A stretch of DNA of 64,000 bases, taken from NCBI GenBank assembly GCA_012934845.2, contig WNNJ02002192.1, forward strand, positions 22,510 through 86,509, in the 5' to 3' direction. Positions 10,499 to 21,864 of this stretch are shown piece after piece. Position 1 is the stretch's first letter. Each line of letters opens with the position of its first letter. Made by a program: the position numbers and the translations under genes. Source of the DNA: Pomphorhynchus laevis. Its lineage: Eukaryota > Acanthocephala > Palaeacanthocephala > Echinorhynchida > Pomphorhynchidae. The notes under the pieces are model-generated. The model was not told the DNA's origin and ran no database searches. It saw only the letters and a program-made list of their open reading frames with translations.

Positions 10499-10927
10499 AC
10501 AAGAACGGAAGTCGATAAGGGGCGGATACGGCGGATGTCACGGAGAATTAAGTTAGATGAGCGGACCTTGTCACGGACGAAGGGTTTAAGGGAAAGGTGA
10601 TCATCGAAATGGAAGCCTAAGAAAGTGAGATTGTGGACTATGGGGATGATCGATGAGGCAAAAGATACAGTGGGAGGAGATATGTTTGGTTTACGGGGGA
10701 GGATCCACATTATTTTGGACTTTTCGGGGTTTAGAACGAGATGGAGATTGGAGAGACGTTTGTAGATAGAAGAAAGACAGTTGGAGCAGAATTGCCGATA
10801 TCGTGTATGCGATGTGCGGGTGCATGAGCATAGATTAGAATGTCATCGGCGTATTGCATGACGTTAAAGGAGTAAGGTTTGATAAACGGAGAGAGATCGC
10901 CAAGCAGAAGAGAGAAAAGCAGGACAG

Positions 10928-11650
10928 CTAGGACTGAACCTTGTGGGACCCCGCAAAAATAGGGATGGGAGGGGAGGATGATGAATTAGAACAGACGCGA
11001 AAGGAACGGTCGAATAGATATGAGGCGAACCATGCTACGGAGGAAGAAGAAAAGCCATAATCATAACGAAGGTGATAAAGGAGGACGGAGTGGTCGACAA
11101 TGTCGAATGCGGAGGAGAGGTCGAGGGAGATGAGAACACTATATAGAGCCTTGTCTCGAGAAATGAGTAAGTCGTTGTACACTTTTATGCATGCGATTTC
11201 TGTCGAGTGATTAGAGCGGAAAGCGGATTGGAAAGGAGGGTACAGATTGGATGAGGAGAGATAAGCGTTGATTTGTATTAAGATGAGGCGTTCTAAGAGC
11301 TTAGAAAGAGTATGGAGTAGTGAAATGGGGCAATAGCTAGAAGGAAGGGAGGGGTCGAGCGATTGTTTCTTAAGGAGGGTACGAACGATTGCGGATTTCC
11401 AGTGTGAAAGGAAAATACGACTGCGGATGGACGACTTAAACAAGGTTGTGATAAAAGGGGATATCGATGAGCATATGGATTTAAGTATGTAGGTAAGCAG
11501 GGGATCGGCAGGTGAGGTTTTGCTGAGCAAGGACATGAGAACTGATGAGACTTCGGAAGGTGAGATAGGGAGAAGATGAAAGAGTTCCGGGAGAATGATG
11601 CTAGGCGGGGTCGAGTGGGATAGGATGGAGACTGGGCTGTGAGAGAGCAA
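10928..11650 (-). pseudogene. Reverse transcriptase core of L2-like A-1
   Basis: 240 residues. Visible are SNYCPISLL-like block 1 (SSYCPISLLHTLSKLLERL), the FQSAFRSNHSTEIA block, SLDLSSAFDIVDHSVLLYHL (motif A with its Asp) and WFASYLFDRSFRV. The YADD catalytic motif lies just beyond this frame at about 10835-10865 on the same strand, so the frame is broken between motifs A and C. Confidence 0.85.
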
Positions 11651-12324
11651 CGTGGATACTTTGCTCTGGAGAAATGACGAATAATTATGGGGATTGATGT
11701 TGCACGGCGGAGAGGAGCGAGCAAGGATTGAGTTAAAAGTATTTCATAGAGTCATAGTGTTGAATGAAGTGATGATTTTATGCTGCCAAAAGGAGTTGCA
11801 TTTGGTACGTAGTAGGTGGAGATGAGACCGCCGATGAGCAAGATAGGTATCACGGAAAGACGGAGTAATCGAGCAGAAATCACGATCTGAGAGAGCGGTG
11901 ATATACTAGAAAAGCATGACGGAGTCGACGCTTTGAGAGTAGGCATTGGATGTCAAACCATGGGGCACGGTGCAAGCGACGGTGTGGGTGAGACTTGAAG
12001 GGCAAGAGAATGTCGAGAGTGGATGTGAGTTCAGAGTCGAAAAGAAAGGCGAGATCGTGAGGAGATGAATATGTTATTGTGAGTAATGATAGAGACGATT
12101 TGAGTAAGGCAGAGCGGAGAAGGGATAGTCAAGATTTCTCCAAGGGCGACGTAGTATTGTAGGTGTGTGAGGAGGGGTGTGGTTGCGAGTGAGATCAAGG
12201 GTGATAAGAAAGTGATCGGATAGACCAGGATCAGAGATGGACAGTTAGGTGTAAGCAGCAAAATGATCGGGGACAGCGATGATGTCGAGTGCCCCACCAA
12301 GTATATGTGTGGGGGCAGTGGAGA

Positions 12325-13842
12325 TTAGTTTGTAATTGTAGTTGGATAGAATGTTGATGAACCGGATGGAATCCGTGGAAGAGGGCGGTCGAGGCGGATA
12401 TTGAAATCGCCTAGAACGAGTGAAGGGATTGAGTACAAAGAACAATGAGAAATGAGGTCAGCGAGTTCGGTAAAAAATAAGGCTGTAGGAGCTGATGAAC
12501 CAGGACGGTATACAATGGCGAGATCTAGAGTGATCGGGTTAGAATAACGACAAGTGAGCAATTCAAAAGAGCAAGGACTGAAAGGGGGATTGATTTTGCG
12601 AAGAGACGCGGGGTGACGCGCGAATGCGACGATGCCGCCATGATTAGAGAATTTAGAAGGGCATGAGCTGAGGGGGCGGGCGGATTCGACTAGGGAGCAA
12701 CCGGCAGAGAGCAGACGGCGAATGGAAAGGTCGTCGGAATCTGAGTGCCAGGATTCGGTGAGGCAGAAGAGATCGATGGATTGCTTGGTGAATAGGTTGA
12801 GGATAAGATCGGATTTATTGAGAATAGATCTAGTGTTGAGGAGACCGAGGCGGAAACCGTGTGTTGTGGCGAAAGAGTCTAGTGAAGAAGACACATAGGA
12901 GAGATGAAGCGCCATCGAATTTTTGGACGGGTGTGGACAACTTAAAAATTTTGGTCTATGTTTCGGATTGAGAGTGGTTTCGCCGTTTTCCTCGCGACGG
13001 CGTTTTTCGATGCGGGCTGAAAAGATTTGAGCGATTTTAGAAGGGGCGCGATCGGGGAAAATTCGAGTGGTTGAAGATGACATGAGTTTGAATCGTTGAT
13101 AGAGGACAGAAGACGCGTGAGAACAATGCTTGAAAACAACTTTTAGGAGAGGGGGCTGGGAAGGATTAGATTGATAAGATTTATTTAGGCGGATGAATGC
13201 GACAGGAGAGATGTTGTTGAAAAAGGATGGGTTATCCGCAGGAACAAGAGACGAGAGGATGGATCTGAATGCAGAAACATCGTGGTCGAGACGTGCTTGT
13301 GGATATAAAGAGGTGGAAGAAGTGATATTAGTGACGATGACGCAACGATCGCGAGAAGGAAAGCGTTTCCGTACAGGAGGACGACTGACGTGAGTAGGTG
13401 AGATCACGATAGAAGAGCTGGCAGTTGATGATTTGGAAGGATTTGGTTTGACGACGGGAGACATAGAGGATAATGATAATAAAGAGGGTGGCAAGCGATG
13501 TGAGGAAAGGTTATGTGTGGAAGGATAGTGGAGGTCGGTGGAGGTGATTTTGATTGATGGATGCAAGTTATTGAGAAACGAGACGGGAAGGACGGGACGT
13601 GGGGTGTCGGGGAGTGAAGATGACATGGAATGGGAAGTGTATATGGTGGCAGGGTCGGTGGGTGGAGAAAGGACATTAGAAACGACGGGGGTAGTAAGAG
13701 TTGACGTGTTGGATGTTGATACGTGCTTATTGGAAAGGTTGCAGATTAGTTTGTTGGCACAAAAACCACATACGCAGTCTTCTTTAGCCTTATTCTTGTC
13801 GCAGTTGATTGTTGTCCAGACACTGCAGTGTGTATCGAGCAC
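12325..13842 (-). pseudogene. N-terminal and endonuclease part of L2-like A-1
   Basis: 505 residues. Residues 1-35 are cysteine-rich (CSVWTTINCDKNKAKED and CGFCANKL). About residues 40-330 are a Ser/Pro/Thr-rich region with a possible RNA-binding segment (CVIVTNITSSTSLYPQA through FRSILSSLVP). The AP-endonuclease follows: LLNTRSILNKSDLILNL, LFCLTESWHSDSDD, GGIVAFARH, IVYRPGS and LGDFNIRLD. The endonuclease nicks the target for priming. It has the longest intact frame of any family A copy here. Confidence 0.85.
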
Positions 13843-13905
13843 TGTACTTGCAGTTGTCCATAGTTGGTGTCGGTCTTAGTTGTTTTGTTACGTCCTCCCA
13901 TACAC

Positions 13906-14137
13906 GATGGTTGCCGTCGATGGTTGTCGTCGATTGTTGTCGTCGATGGTTGTCGTCGATGGTTGTCGTCGATGGTTGTCGTCGATGGTTGTCGTCGATG
14001 GTTGTCGTCGATGGTTGTCGTCGATGGTTGTCGTCGATGGTTGTCGTCGATGGTTGTCGTCGATGGTTGTCGTCGATGGTTGTCGTCGATGGTTGTCGTC
14101 GATGGTTGTCGTCGATGGTTGTCGTCGATGGTTGTCG
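13906..14137 (+). repeat. 13-bp minisatellite, about 18 units
   Basis: Near-perfect tandem units of GGTTGTCGTCGAT; the first units carry small variants (GCC for GTC, TTG for ATG). Because 13 is not a multiple of 3, all three plus frames are open and translate to the same 13-residue repeat. The open frames are therefore artefacts. It lies at the 5' border of LINE copy A-1. Confidence 0.95.
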
Positions 14138-14231
14138 TTGTAAGATGTTTGTAACTTTTTGTATTGTAAGATGATTGTAATTGTTTATATTAATCTTGTA
14201 CGTTTATTATAAACCAAAATTGTATTTAGGT

Positions 14232-14292
14232 TTTTTTACGGAAATGCTTTCCTTCTCGCGATCGTTGCGTCATCGTCACTAATATCACCCCT
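14232..14292 (+). mobile_element. Small L2-like family A fragment, inverted
   Basis: ACGGAAATGCTTTCCTTCTC through CATCGTCACTAATATCAC matches the minus strand of A-1 at about 13325-13383, so this piece has the opposite orientation to A-1. It is fused directly to the truncated end of the minus-strand family B element. Confidence 0.75.
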
Positions 14293-14309
14293 TCTAGTGA
14301 AGGTGGGGA

Positions 14310-14825
14310 AGGTGGTTTGTGAATAAGATAGTCGATCCTGGCTCTGCGGTTTGCAGCATTAATCCAACGACCAGTTATCTCGTTGAAGTCACTAAGTAAA
14401 ATGTCATAGCCACTACCTTATTTACTATCCAGAATGTCACGTTTCTTGTGAATTTCCCCTGGCCGTATATAAATATTGGCTATACTGATGCATTTACCGT
14501 TCTTACGAAGTGATATAGCCAAACAAGATAGGGCTGGACAAGAGTAGTTAGGAAGGAGGGAAGATCTTAATGAGGATTTAGAGGATTTAACTAAGGTTAA
14601 GAGACCTTGAGATGAAGAGGAGTGAGGAGGGGTTATATACGGAATGAAGTAGGTGTATATATGCTGAGGGATAAATCGAGTAATGTCCTGAGGGATACGG
14701 ATAGACCTCGTCTCCTGAAGGACTATAACATCTGCATCTCTACCAGATAAAAGGCTAAGGGCAGAAGCACCTCCCGAATTCCACTGAAGGATATTCAGTG
14801 AAAAAGGCTCTTGATTACTTTGCAT
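14310..14825 (-). pseudogene. Endonuclease start of ORF2, family B minus copy
   Basis: The frame 14825-14418 begins MQSNQEPFSLNILQWNSGG, with VIVLQETRSIRIPQDITRF and ANIYIRPGEIHKK, an AP-endonuclease. A stop closes it, but the homologous continuation (LSDFNEITGRWINAA) can be read on to about 14310. Confidence 0.8.
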
Positions 14826-14992
14826 TGTGTTAGTTTAGCTGGAAGAGGATTGCAACATCCTAGACAGAGCTAGGGTGGAAGGATTGCCCCCTCCACCACT
14901 AGCGCCGCCCAGAGTGGGTACTTGCCCCCGGGCATTATCATCATTTCCCTTTGAGGCGCTTCTATTCATGCCCATAAGCATTTTGCCGATCT

Positions 14993-16100
14993 TTAAGGGG
15001 GAACGGCTCGGGCCGAAGCTTTTCGTTTCTTGGATTTCCGAGCTGACACCCCTCTTTTATTTGTATCCCCATCGGTTGGAATTGTTATAACCGGATTGAC
15101 GAACAGATTGGCAATTGTTTTCGCTACAAGCTCTTGTATTTCCTTTCTGAAAGTTTCGAACTTGAGGTCCATAATCAACATAGACTCGCAGTCAGAGGAT
15201 CTATATGCCGACTTGGCGAATGTTTCAGGTGCAGATTTTGGCGCACGGAACTTTGCAATATATTCCTTGAAGTGGGGGCACTTCCTTCCCCACGCAGGGT
15301 GAGCCCCGCCACAATTACAACACTTGATCCCATTAGAACAGGGAAGAGCTGAGTCAATCGCGGGGCAGCCTATTTTCCCGCATTTCGCGCAGCTTGCCAC
15401 CCCCACTGCAGCTAAAGGCGCAGTGCCCCCATTTATGGCACCGGCTGCAATGCGGGTACGTAAACTCTTCTGCCGATATTAGTTTGAATTTGAGATTGAA
15501 CCCTATGAAGGGGTTGCATTGTGATCTCTCGAGAACCTCTGCCTGCGCAAGGGGGCAGAACATAATCCCACATTGATATGAAGGCCATTACGGCCGGTAA
15601 TTGAACGTATATTGTGGATTTTGTAGGTTTTTGATAATGTAGCCAAATCATTTTCTTCCATAGAGGAATGCAAGTTATTAATTTTTAACGTTGCAAGTAT
15701 AGGTTTCTTTACAAACGTCGCAAAACTGCTGTAGTTTTGATCAAAGTAATTTCCATAGTGATCAAGAGTATCTTCTGACGCGAATGATATTTTCACAGAG
15801 CTCTCATAGTACTTAACAGAATTAAATACTACTCTGTTGGGATATTTATTTGAAAAATCACGTAATAGTCTGTTATACAAGTAGTGTCTTTCTATTGGTT
15901 GCAAAAGTGAAATAATGTCCAGGTTTTTTTATTTTGGGGATTGCGGAATGTAATTCCCCCTCTCCTCCAACAGTAGAAAACTCACTAACCTGCAATTGCG
16001 TCGTTCCAAAGTCTTCTTTAGCCATAATTCCCTTGATTCCAGCAGGAATTTCCATCGTTTTCTGTGTAATGCTTTTTTCAAAATTCTGATCGTCCGTCAA
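14993..16100 (-). pseudogene. ORF1 of family B minus copy (broken)
   Basis: Frames at 16100-15873, 15904-15503, 15563-15354 and 15406-14993 together cover an ORF1. It starts MTDDQNFEKS and has an RNA-binding middle (KKPILATLKINNLHSSMEEN). CCHC knuckles follow (CSRCHKWGHCAFSC, CAKCGKIGC and CCNCGGAHPAWGRKC). This is the classic nucleic-acid-binding ORF1 of Jockey/I-type LINEs. At least three frame changes separate the pieces. Confidence 0.75.
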
Positions 16101-16214
16101 TGCACTTTTTTATGAAAAATAAACTCCAATATGAACAATTCGTTGTGTTCACTTAGTCATATATGCACATAAGAAATTTATTTATGAACATCTGAAAAAT
16201 GTTGAGTTTGCACA

Positions 16215-17341
16215 GTGACGGACGATCAAAGAATTCTGTTTTTTTTTCCAACGAAAATGGACAATACTGCTATGGAAATAAGCATTCTTCAAGGGAAAAA
16301 AGAAGATTTTCAAGGTTTTTCTTTGTCAATTCAAGACAACAAGGTTAGTGGCTCTTCTTATATTGATGAGAATTTTGGGGAATTACTTCCCCCGGTCCCC
16401 AAGATTCCAAATTTGGGGATAATCATTTTAAAAAAGCCTTTATAAATACATGTCCTATACAACAAATTTCTAAGAGAGTTTGCACATAGTATGAAAAACC
16501 GTGTAGTCTACAACTCAGTTAGATATTTTGACACCAGCATAAAAATTTCCTTTGCTACCCAGGACCTTCCTGGAGAGCTTTGAGAGGTACTTCGTCGCTA
16601 ACTTCTGCGACATTGCTGAATTTGAGAGGAAACCTATTATGGCCTCCCTAAAAATAAGTAATCTTCCTACACAGATGGAGGAAGAAGACATCCATCTTAT
16701 TAGTAAGACTTACAAGATAAAAAACGTACGTCCCCTTGTTGGGGAAGAACGGTCTACCAATTAATGTTGGATTCTACTCCGCCGTCATTGGGCAGACTGA
16801 ACTCTTAGAAAAATCCCCCTGCAACTCCTTTATGGGTTTTTAACTCAAATTTAGAGTGTTTGGCAAGAAAGAATACACCTACCCGCACTGTAGCAGGTGT
16901 CACAAATGGGGTCACTGGACCTCCAGCTGCAGTGCGGTCCAGCGCTGTGGGAAATGTGGTAATAAAGATTGCCAATCCGCCGAGTCCTCGCTTCCATGCA
17001 CAAATAATCTGGCCTGCTCCAACTGCGGAGGAACGCATCCCGCGTGGTGTAGGAAATGTGAGCATTTCCAGAAATATCAGTATCTATTCATCAAACCCTC
17101 CAGGCCGTCTAAGCCGGCATCTGATTCGTTTTCTCAGGCAGCAACCAGGATGTCCGACAGCGAGCTGTTGTCGATTATGGATCAGCGTTTGGTTTCGTTT
17201 CAAAGAGAGGTCCAAACGTTGGTAACGGCCTCTATTTCAAATCTATTCGTGAATCCAGAACTTCCTGTTTCTTCACTCAAGACCTCGAACAAAAGTGGGG
17301 CCTCTGTTCACGCCGTCCCCCAATCAAGATTGGAAAGTTGA
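16215..17341 (+). pseudogene. ORF1 of family B plus copy
   Basis: The start MTDDQRILFF matches MTDDQNFEKS of the minus copy. The middle (16552-16764) reads FVANFCDIAEFERKPIMASL, then KISNLPTQMEEEDI. The frame 16856-17341 holds three zinc knuckles: CSRCHKWGHWTSSC, CGKCGNKDC and CSNCGGTHPAWCRKC. The order and spacing are those of Jockey/I ORF1 proteins, which bind the element RNA. It is split into three frames. Confidence 0.8.
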
Positions 17342-17480
17342 TCAGGCAGAAACAATGGGGAAATGATGATACTGCCAAGGGGCAAGTGCCAACCCTAGAT
17401 GAGGCTAGCGGTAGGAAGTGAAACCTTCTGCTCCTAGCTCTGTCTAGGCTGGCAATCCCCCATCCAATTAATCAATCACA

Positions 17481-18533
17481 ATGCAGAGTACTCGTGAGCC
17501 TTTTTCACTGAATATCCTTCAGTGGAACTCGGGAGGTGCTTCTGCCCTTAGACTTCTATCTGGTAGAGATGCAGATGTTATAGTCCTTCAGGAGACGCGG
17601 TCTATCCGTCTCCCCCAGGACATTACTCGATTTATTCCAAAGCATATCTGTTCCCACTATACTCCGTACATAACCCCACCTCACTCCTCTTCATCTCAAG
17701 GACTCTTGACCTTAGTTAAGTGCTCCTTAAGGTCCTCCCTCTTGCTAAACTACTCATGTCCAGCCCTGTCTTGCTTGGTAGTTTCACTTAGTAAGAACGG
17801 TAAACGCTTCAGTCTAGCCAATGTCTATATTCGTCCAGGGGAGATTCACAAGAACCGTAACCTTCTGGATGGTATTATTGACAGCGGTTATGACATGATA
17901 CTGGATGACTTCAACGACAGAACTGGTCGTTGGATTAATGCAGCACTCCGCAGAGCCAAGAACGGTTATCTTATTCATAAACCTCCGTGCCCTACCTTTC
18001 ATTGCACATCAACGAATTCACTCCTCGACTTACTATTGCTCCACGAGAAGTGGTTGCTTAAACCCTTCTGCACAGAGCAATCGCGGCGGCATCTGTCCAC
18101 CTCTCATGTTCTAATACGTTGGCGGATAGAGGAGGATTCGCTGCTTCGTAGAAGATTCCACGTTGACCCTATCAGAGTGGCCTTCTTCCGGGCAGCTATC
18201 CAACGCTTCCCTCGAATTGGTAATGAGAGTTTAACCGAATTTAATTCCCATCTCTCTTCGCAAGCCACCGCGTTTCTCTCGACTACCTATAAAGGTCGCA
18301 TTTTCAGTCCCACTCTGACAAAACTCAAGGTCCTAGCTAGACTACTGCACTTCCCTGGTCTCTCTTCTTCCGCTAAACAGACGCTCTCGACTGAATACTG
18401 GCGTACCAGATACTGGTTCCAGCTGAGTAAGGATAGGGCGAGTATCGCTCGTCTTAACCCTTCTCTTTCTTCCTTTTGGAAGATATTCAAGAAGGATAAG
18501 TTTGTTTGCTGGAGGGATAGGGCTGCGGGTTGA
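17481..18533 (+). pseudogene. ORF2 endonuclease part, family B plus copy
   Basis: 350 residues starting MQSTREPFSLNILQWNSGG, with VIVLQETRSIRLPQDITRF, ANVYIRPGEIHKNR and a GDFN-like DDFNDRTGRWINAA. The second residue of the usual GDFN is altered. Residues about 200-350 are the linker towards the RT. A stop at 18531 separates it from the RT frames. Confidence 0.85.
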
Positions 18534-18588
18534 ATCGGTAGTATTGGCCTTGACAAAGTTTTGAAGGAGTCACTAACCCTACACAATT

Positions 18589-19915
18589 ATGGAGCCACAC
18601 AATCATCGCAACCAATCCCGCCTTGGAGAGACTTCAGGAGTAGAGACTTATCTGTACCAGATATTCTCAATGCCTGAAGGGCCTCTTCCGGGCACCTCCA
18701 AAACCGTCGCTCCTCTTTCTTCTCGGGTCTGTCAGCTTTTGACAGCTGATCAAAGAAGGGAGGTGGCCGTCACAATGCTTTTAGCCACCCCATCCGATGT
18801 GGCCGGCATCAACATTAGTAGGCGTATATTTTTACCTAAAAAGCATCCGGTATCTTGTCCGAAAGACCTGCGGCTCATCTCGATTCAAAATTCCCTCGTC
18901 TCGATCTACGAAAAAGCGCTTGCGCGTAGAATCCGCGATCATTTGAGTAGGCGAAAATTAATCCCACCTGGTTTCCATGGGTTCGTCAAAGGTCGCTCGG
19001 TCCATTCAGCAGTTGGTGAAGTACATCAGTTCTGTCGGGAGAATAGCCATCAACTCGCTGTGGCTGTTTTCCTTGACTTTTCAGCTGCATTTGACCGCAT
19101 CTCCATACCTTTTGTTATCTCTTCTCTAAGGTCCCTCGGGTTTCCTGCGAGAATTGTTAATAGGGTGGAGATACTGCTGTACACCAAGCGATTTTATTAT
19201 AAAGACGACCCTGATGCGCGTCAGTTCTACCCTATTACGGGTGTACCTCAATGTTCCCCTCTCTCCTATCTTGTATCTTGCTGCCTCAATAAATCTATTC
19301 AAAATATTTAAATGCGATCAACGTCTAGTAGTGTACGCTGATGACACCACAGCCCTGTTCTCTGGACGCAAGTGTAAGGACGTAGTCTCTGCCATCAGCC
19401 GATTCTTTTTAAGATTAAAATACCAGTTACAAAGGTCCAATCTTGTTTTTAATTCCGCCAAATTGCAGGTGGTTGTCTTCCATGGTTCCCCTGCGACCAA
19501 GCAAAAGCTTAAGAGATTAGCACTCTCTGCACTCTCCTCCATATTTGCCTCTGAACCACTCCCTACCTTCACAAGTCGAGTAAAATACCTGGGGTTCACC
19601 GTTTCGGTGAACTGGTCGGCGAAAGCTGACCTGGATAGACTAAAACGTATCCTGAAGAGAGCTAGTTGGGCTCTGAAACGGGCCCAGCATCTGTCGTTGA
19701 ATGGGAAAACCCAGGTGCGCCTCTGGGGCACCTGGGCTATCTCGGGATTAGTCTTCTTCTCTAGAGGACGTCCCCCAGAGCAAAGACTAAGGTTTCTGAA
19801 GCTCCTCGTCTCTCGCTTACCCAACATCGTCCTGCGCCGATTGGATTCTTCGGGGGGTGAAAGACCCCGGGTGGTTCAATCGGAAAGCGGCGTGCTGGAT
19901 TGGTTGGGGGCTTAG
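18589..19915 (+). pseudogene. ORF2 reverse transcriptase, family B plus copy
   Basis: The frame 18589-19311 has FLPKKHPVSCPKDLRLISIQ, HGFVKGRSVHSAV, VFLDFSAAFDRISIPFV (motif A) and ITGVPQCSPLSYL, where the usual GVPQGSPLSP is degraded. The frame 19154-19915 continues with LVVYADDTTALFSGRKC (motif C with YADD), VKYLGFTVS and a basic C-terminus. A frame change lies between motifs B and C. Confidence 0.85.
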
Positions 19916-20070
19916 ATCCCCATGGATTTGAGGCCATGAAAGTTGGTAATGTCTGGGGAGAGGAAGAAGCTAAGATTTATTACTATGTCTGAAGATTCTT
20001 CATGTGTACTTTTCATTTATTTATTTACTCTGACTTATTGACGGCTTGTTTATTTATTTAAGAAAATCTT

Positions 20071-20460
20071 TATTATTATTTATAACTGCGGAACTATCAA
20101 AGCCAGTAACTTTAGCAAATCAGATTTCTGCAAATACAATTGAATGCTATTTGTGACTAATATTTTAAACGATTGTAAGATTCTATCGTTTATTTGGCAA
20201 AGCACGTTAGTCGACAAATCATACCATTTTTTATCTATAGAATATGGTGTTAAACGTTTTTCCATAATCTTTGCAATAGCTGTAACAAGTTGATTGATCG
20301 GCACTTATCTAGGATATATCGGGTAGTCTATTTTTTTGATTCACTACATGGTTTTTAATATCCTGGTGATATCGATCATGGATACACAACCTACGATATT
20401 TATAGACGAATGTATTAAATATTTGCAAGCGTATGCTTTGTTTAATTAGAATTGTTCAAT
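20071..20460. other. No gene recognised
   Basis: AT-rich stretch. A 74-codon minus frame at 20080-20304 matches nothing I know. Confidence 0.5.
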
Positions 20461-20461
20461 T

Positions 20462-20562
20462 AGAACCTTCTCGACGCCTGATTCACAGTTTTGTTTTTGT
20501 TGTGGTCATGTAAGCGTGCGCTGGCACGCATTTGCCACGTTAAAATAAATCTTTTTTTTATA
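20462..20562 (+). mobile_element. L2-like family A, isolated 3' end
   Basis: This contains GCCTGATTCACAGTTTTG, then GTGGTCATGTAAGCGTGC, a 5-base loop region and GCACGCATTTGCCACG, followed by AAAATAAATC. It is the 3' terminus of family A with its hairpin. It is a severely 5'-truncated copy of ~100 bp. Confidence 0.85.
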
Positions 20563-20924
20563 ATATTCTGATGTACTTTATATTAAAATGCTATTGCTTT
20601 AATTCAGTTTTTGGACTTTTCGCGATTAATCTTTATAGAACTTTTCCGCAGAGATTAAATTATGGTGTAAGAGGCTTTTTGATTGTATTAGTTAATTATA
20701 TAGATGGTTTGTTAAATGTCCTCTTCGAAATTCACTAATGGTCGTACTGTATATTTAATAGTATTTGTTTGATCAAATTCTCGTGTTGCGAATTTAAGAA
20801 TTTACTAAGTGCGGTTAGTCGTACTGAGCTAATCGCAATTGAGAGCTTATTAGAAATACATTAAAATAGTTAAATTTAAAATTCATTCTTGATATATTTA
20901 ATACGTACGTTTATTGATATGCAC
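20563..20924. other. No gene recognised
   Basis: AT-rich sequence between two family A insertions. Confidence 0.5.
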
Positions 20925-21450
20925 GTCTAGATGCCCAATGGTTTGAAATCCAATGCCTACTCTCAAAGAGTCGACTCTGTCATGCTTTTCGAGTCTATCA
21001 CCGCTCTTTCAGACGTGATATCATCTCGCTTACTCCGTATCTCCGCGATTCCTATCTTGCTCTTCGCCGGTCTCATATCCACTTACTACGTATCAAATGC
21101 AACTCCTGGCAGTATAAAATCAACACTTTATTAAACTCCAAATCTCTCTGGCATACTTTTTACTCAATCCTTTCTCGCTCCTCATCGTCTTGCAACAGCA
21201 ATCCCCATGATTACTCGTCATTTCTTCAGACCAAAGTATCCACGCTGCTCTCTCACAACCTCGTTTCCATTCCATATCACGGCTACTCGCCTCGCCTCAT
21301 CCTCCGGGAAATCTTTCATATTCTCCCTGTCTCACCTGCCGAAGTATCATCTGTCTTCAAGTCCTTGCCCAACAAAACCTCACCTGTCGATCCACTGCCA
21401 TCCTCATACTTAAATCCATATGCTCATCGATATCCCCTTTCCTCACCACC

Positions 21451-21864
21451 TTGTTTAACTTGTCCATCCGCAGTCGTATCTTCCCTTCACACTGGAAATC
21501 CGTCATCGTTCGTCCCCTCCTTAAGAAACAATCGCTCGACCCCTCACTTCCTTCTAGCTATCGCCCTATTTCAGTCCTCCCTACTCTTTCTAAGCTCTTA
21601 GAGCGCCTTATCTTAATACAGATCAACGTTTATCTATCTTCATCTAATCTGTACCCTCCTTTCCAATTCGCTTTCCGTTCTAATCACTCTACAGAAATCG
21701 CCTGCATGAAAGTTTACAACGATCTACTCATTTCTCGTGACAAGGCTCTATATAGTGTTATCATCTCCCTCGACCTCTCATCCGCCTTCGACATTGTCGA
21801 CCACTCCATCCTCCTTTATCGCCTTCGTTATGCTTACGGCTTTTCTTCCTCATTCGTAGCATGA
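21451..21864 (+). pseudogene. RT core of L2-like A-2
   Basis: 137 residues with SSYRPISVLPTLSKLLERL, FQFAFRSNHSTEIACMKV and SLDLSSAFDIVDHSILLYRL. It closes at a stop shortly after motif A, where A-1 continues AWFASYL. Confidence 0.85.

Larger units (their letters stand above)
9958..13890 (-). mobile_element. L2-like LINE family A, copy A-1 (nearly full length)
   Basis: A minus-strand non-LTR element of ~3.9 kb. From its 5' end it has a cysteine-rich N-terminus, a Ser/Pro-rich linker, an apurinic-type endonuclease (12325-13842) and a reverse transcriptase (about 12300 down to 10800), with the ORF C-terminus at 10043. The RT block SLDLSSAFDIVDHS is typical of L2. Frameshifts split the RT into several frames, so it is dead. 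At the 3' end the family hairpin is only half present and runs into a foldback. Confidence 0.85.
14293..16150 (-). mobile_element. Jockey/I-like LINE family B, minus copy (3' truncated)
   Basis: The minus strand carries ORF1 pieces (16100 down to 14993) and the start of ORF2 (endonuclease, 14825 to about 14293). The end at 14293 is internal to the endonuclease domain, so the RT and 3' end are absent. Such 3' loss is not the normal 5' truncation of LINEs and suggests rearrangement or overwriting by the family A fragment. Its 5' end faces the 5' end of the plus copy. Confidence 0.8.
16160..20070 (+). mobile_element. Jockey/I-like LINE family B, plus copy (near full length)
   Basis: A ~3.9-kb plus-strand LINE. 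The 5' end is near TTGCACAGTGACGG, followed by ORF1 (16215-17341, broken), ORF2 (17481-19915, broken) and a 3' end near 20030-20070 rich in TTTATTTA. ORF2 has an AP-endonuclease and a reverse transcriptase with FLDFSAAFDRIS and VVYADDTTALF. At least three frame interruptions make it inactive. Confidence 0.85.

Noticed and set aside
13193-13879. Plus-strand frames of 66 and 113 codons
   Set aside because: Antisense of the L2-like N-terminal/endonuclease frame.
13809-14174. Three overlapping ~90-120-codon plus-strand frames with a 13-residue repeat
   Set aside because: They are the three readings of a 13-bp minisatellite, not a repeat protein.
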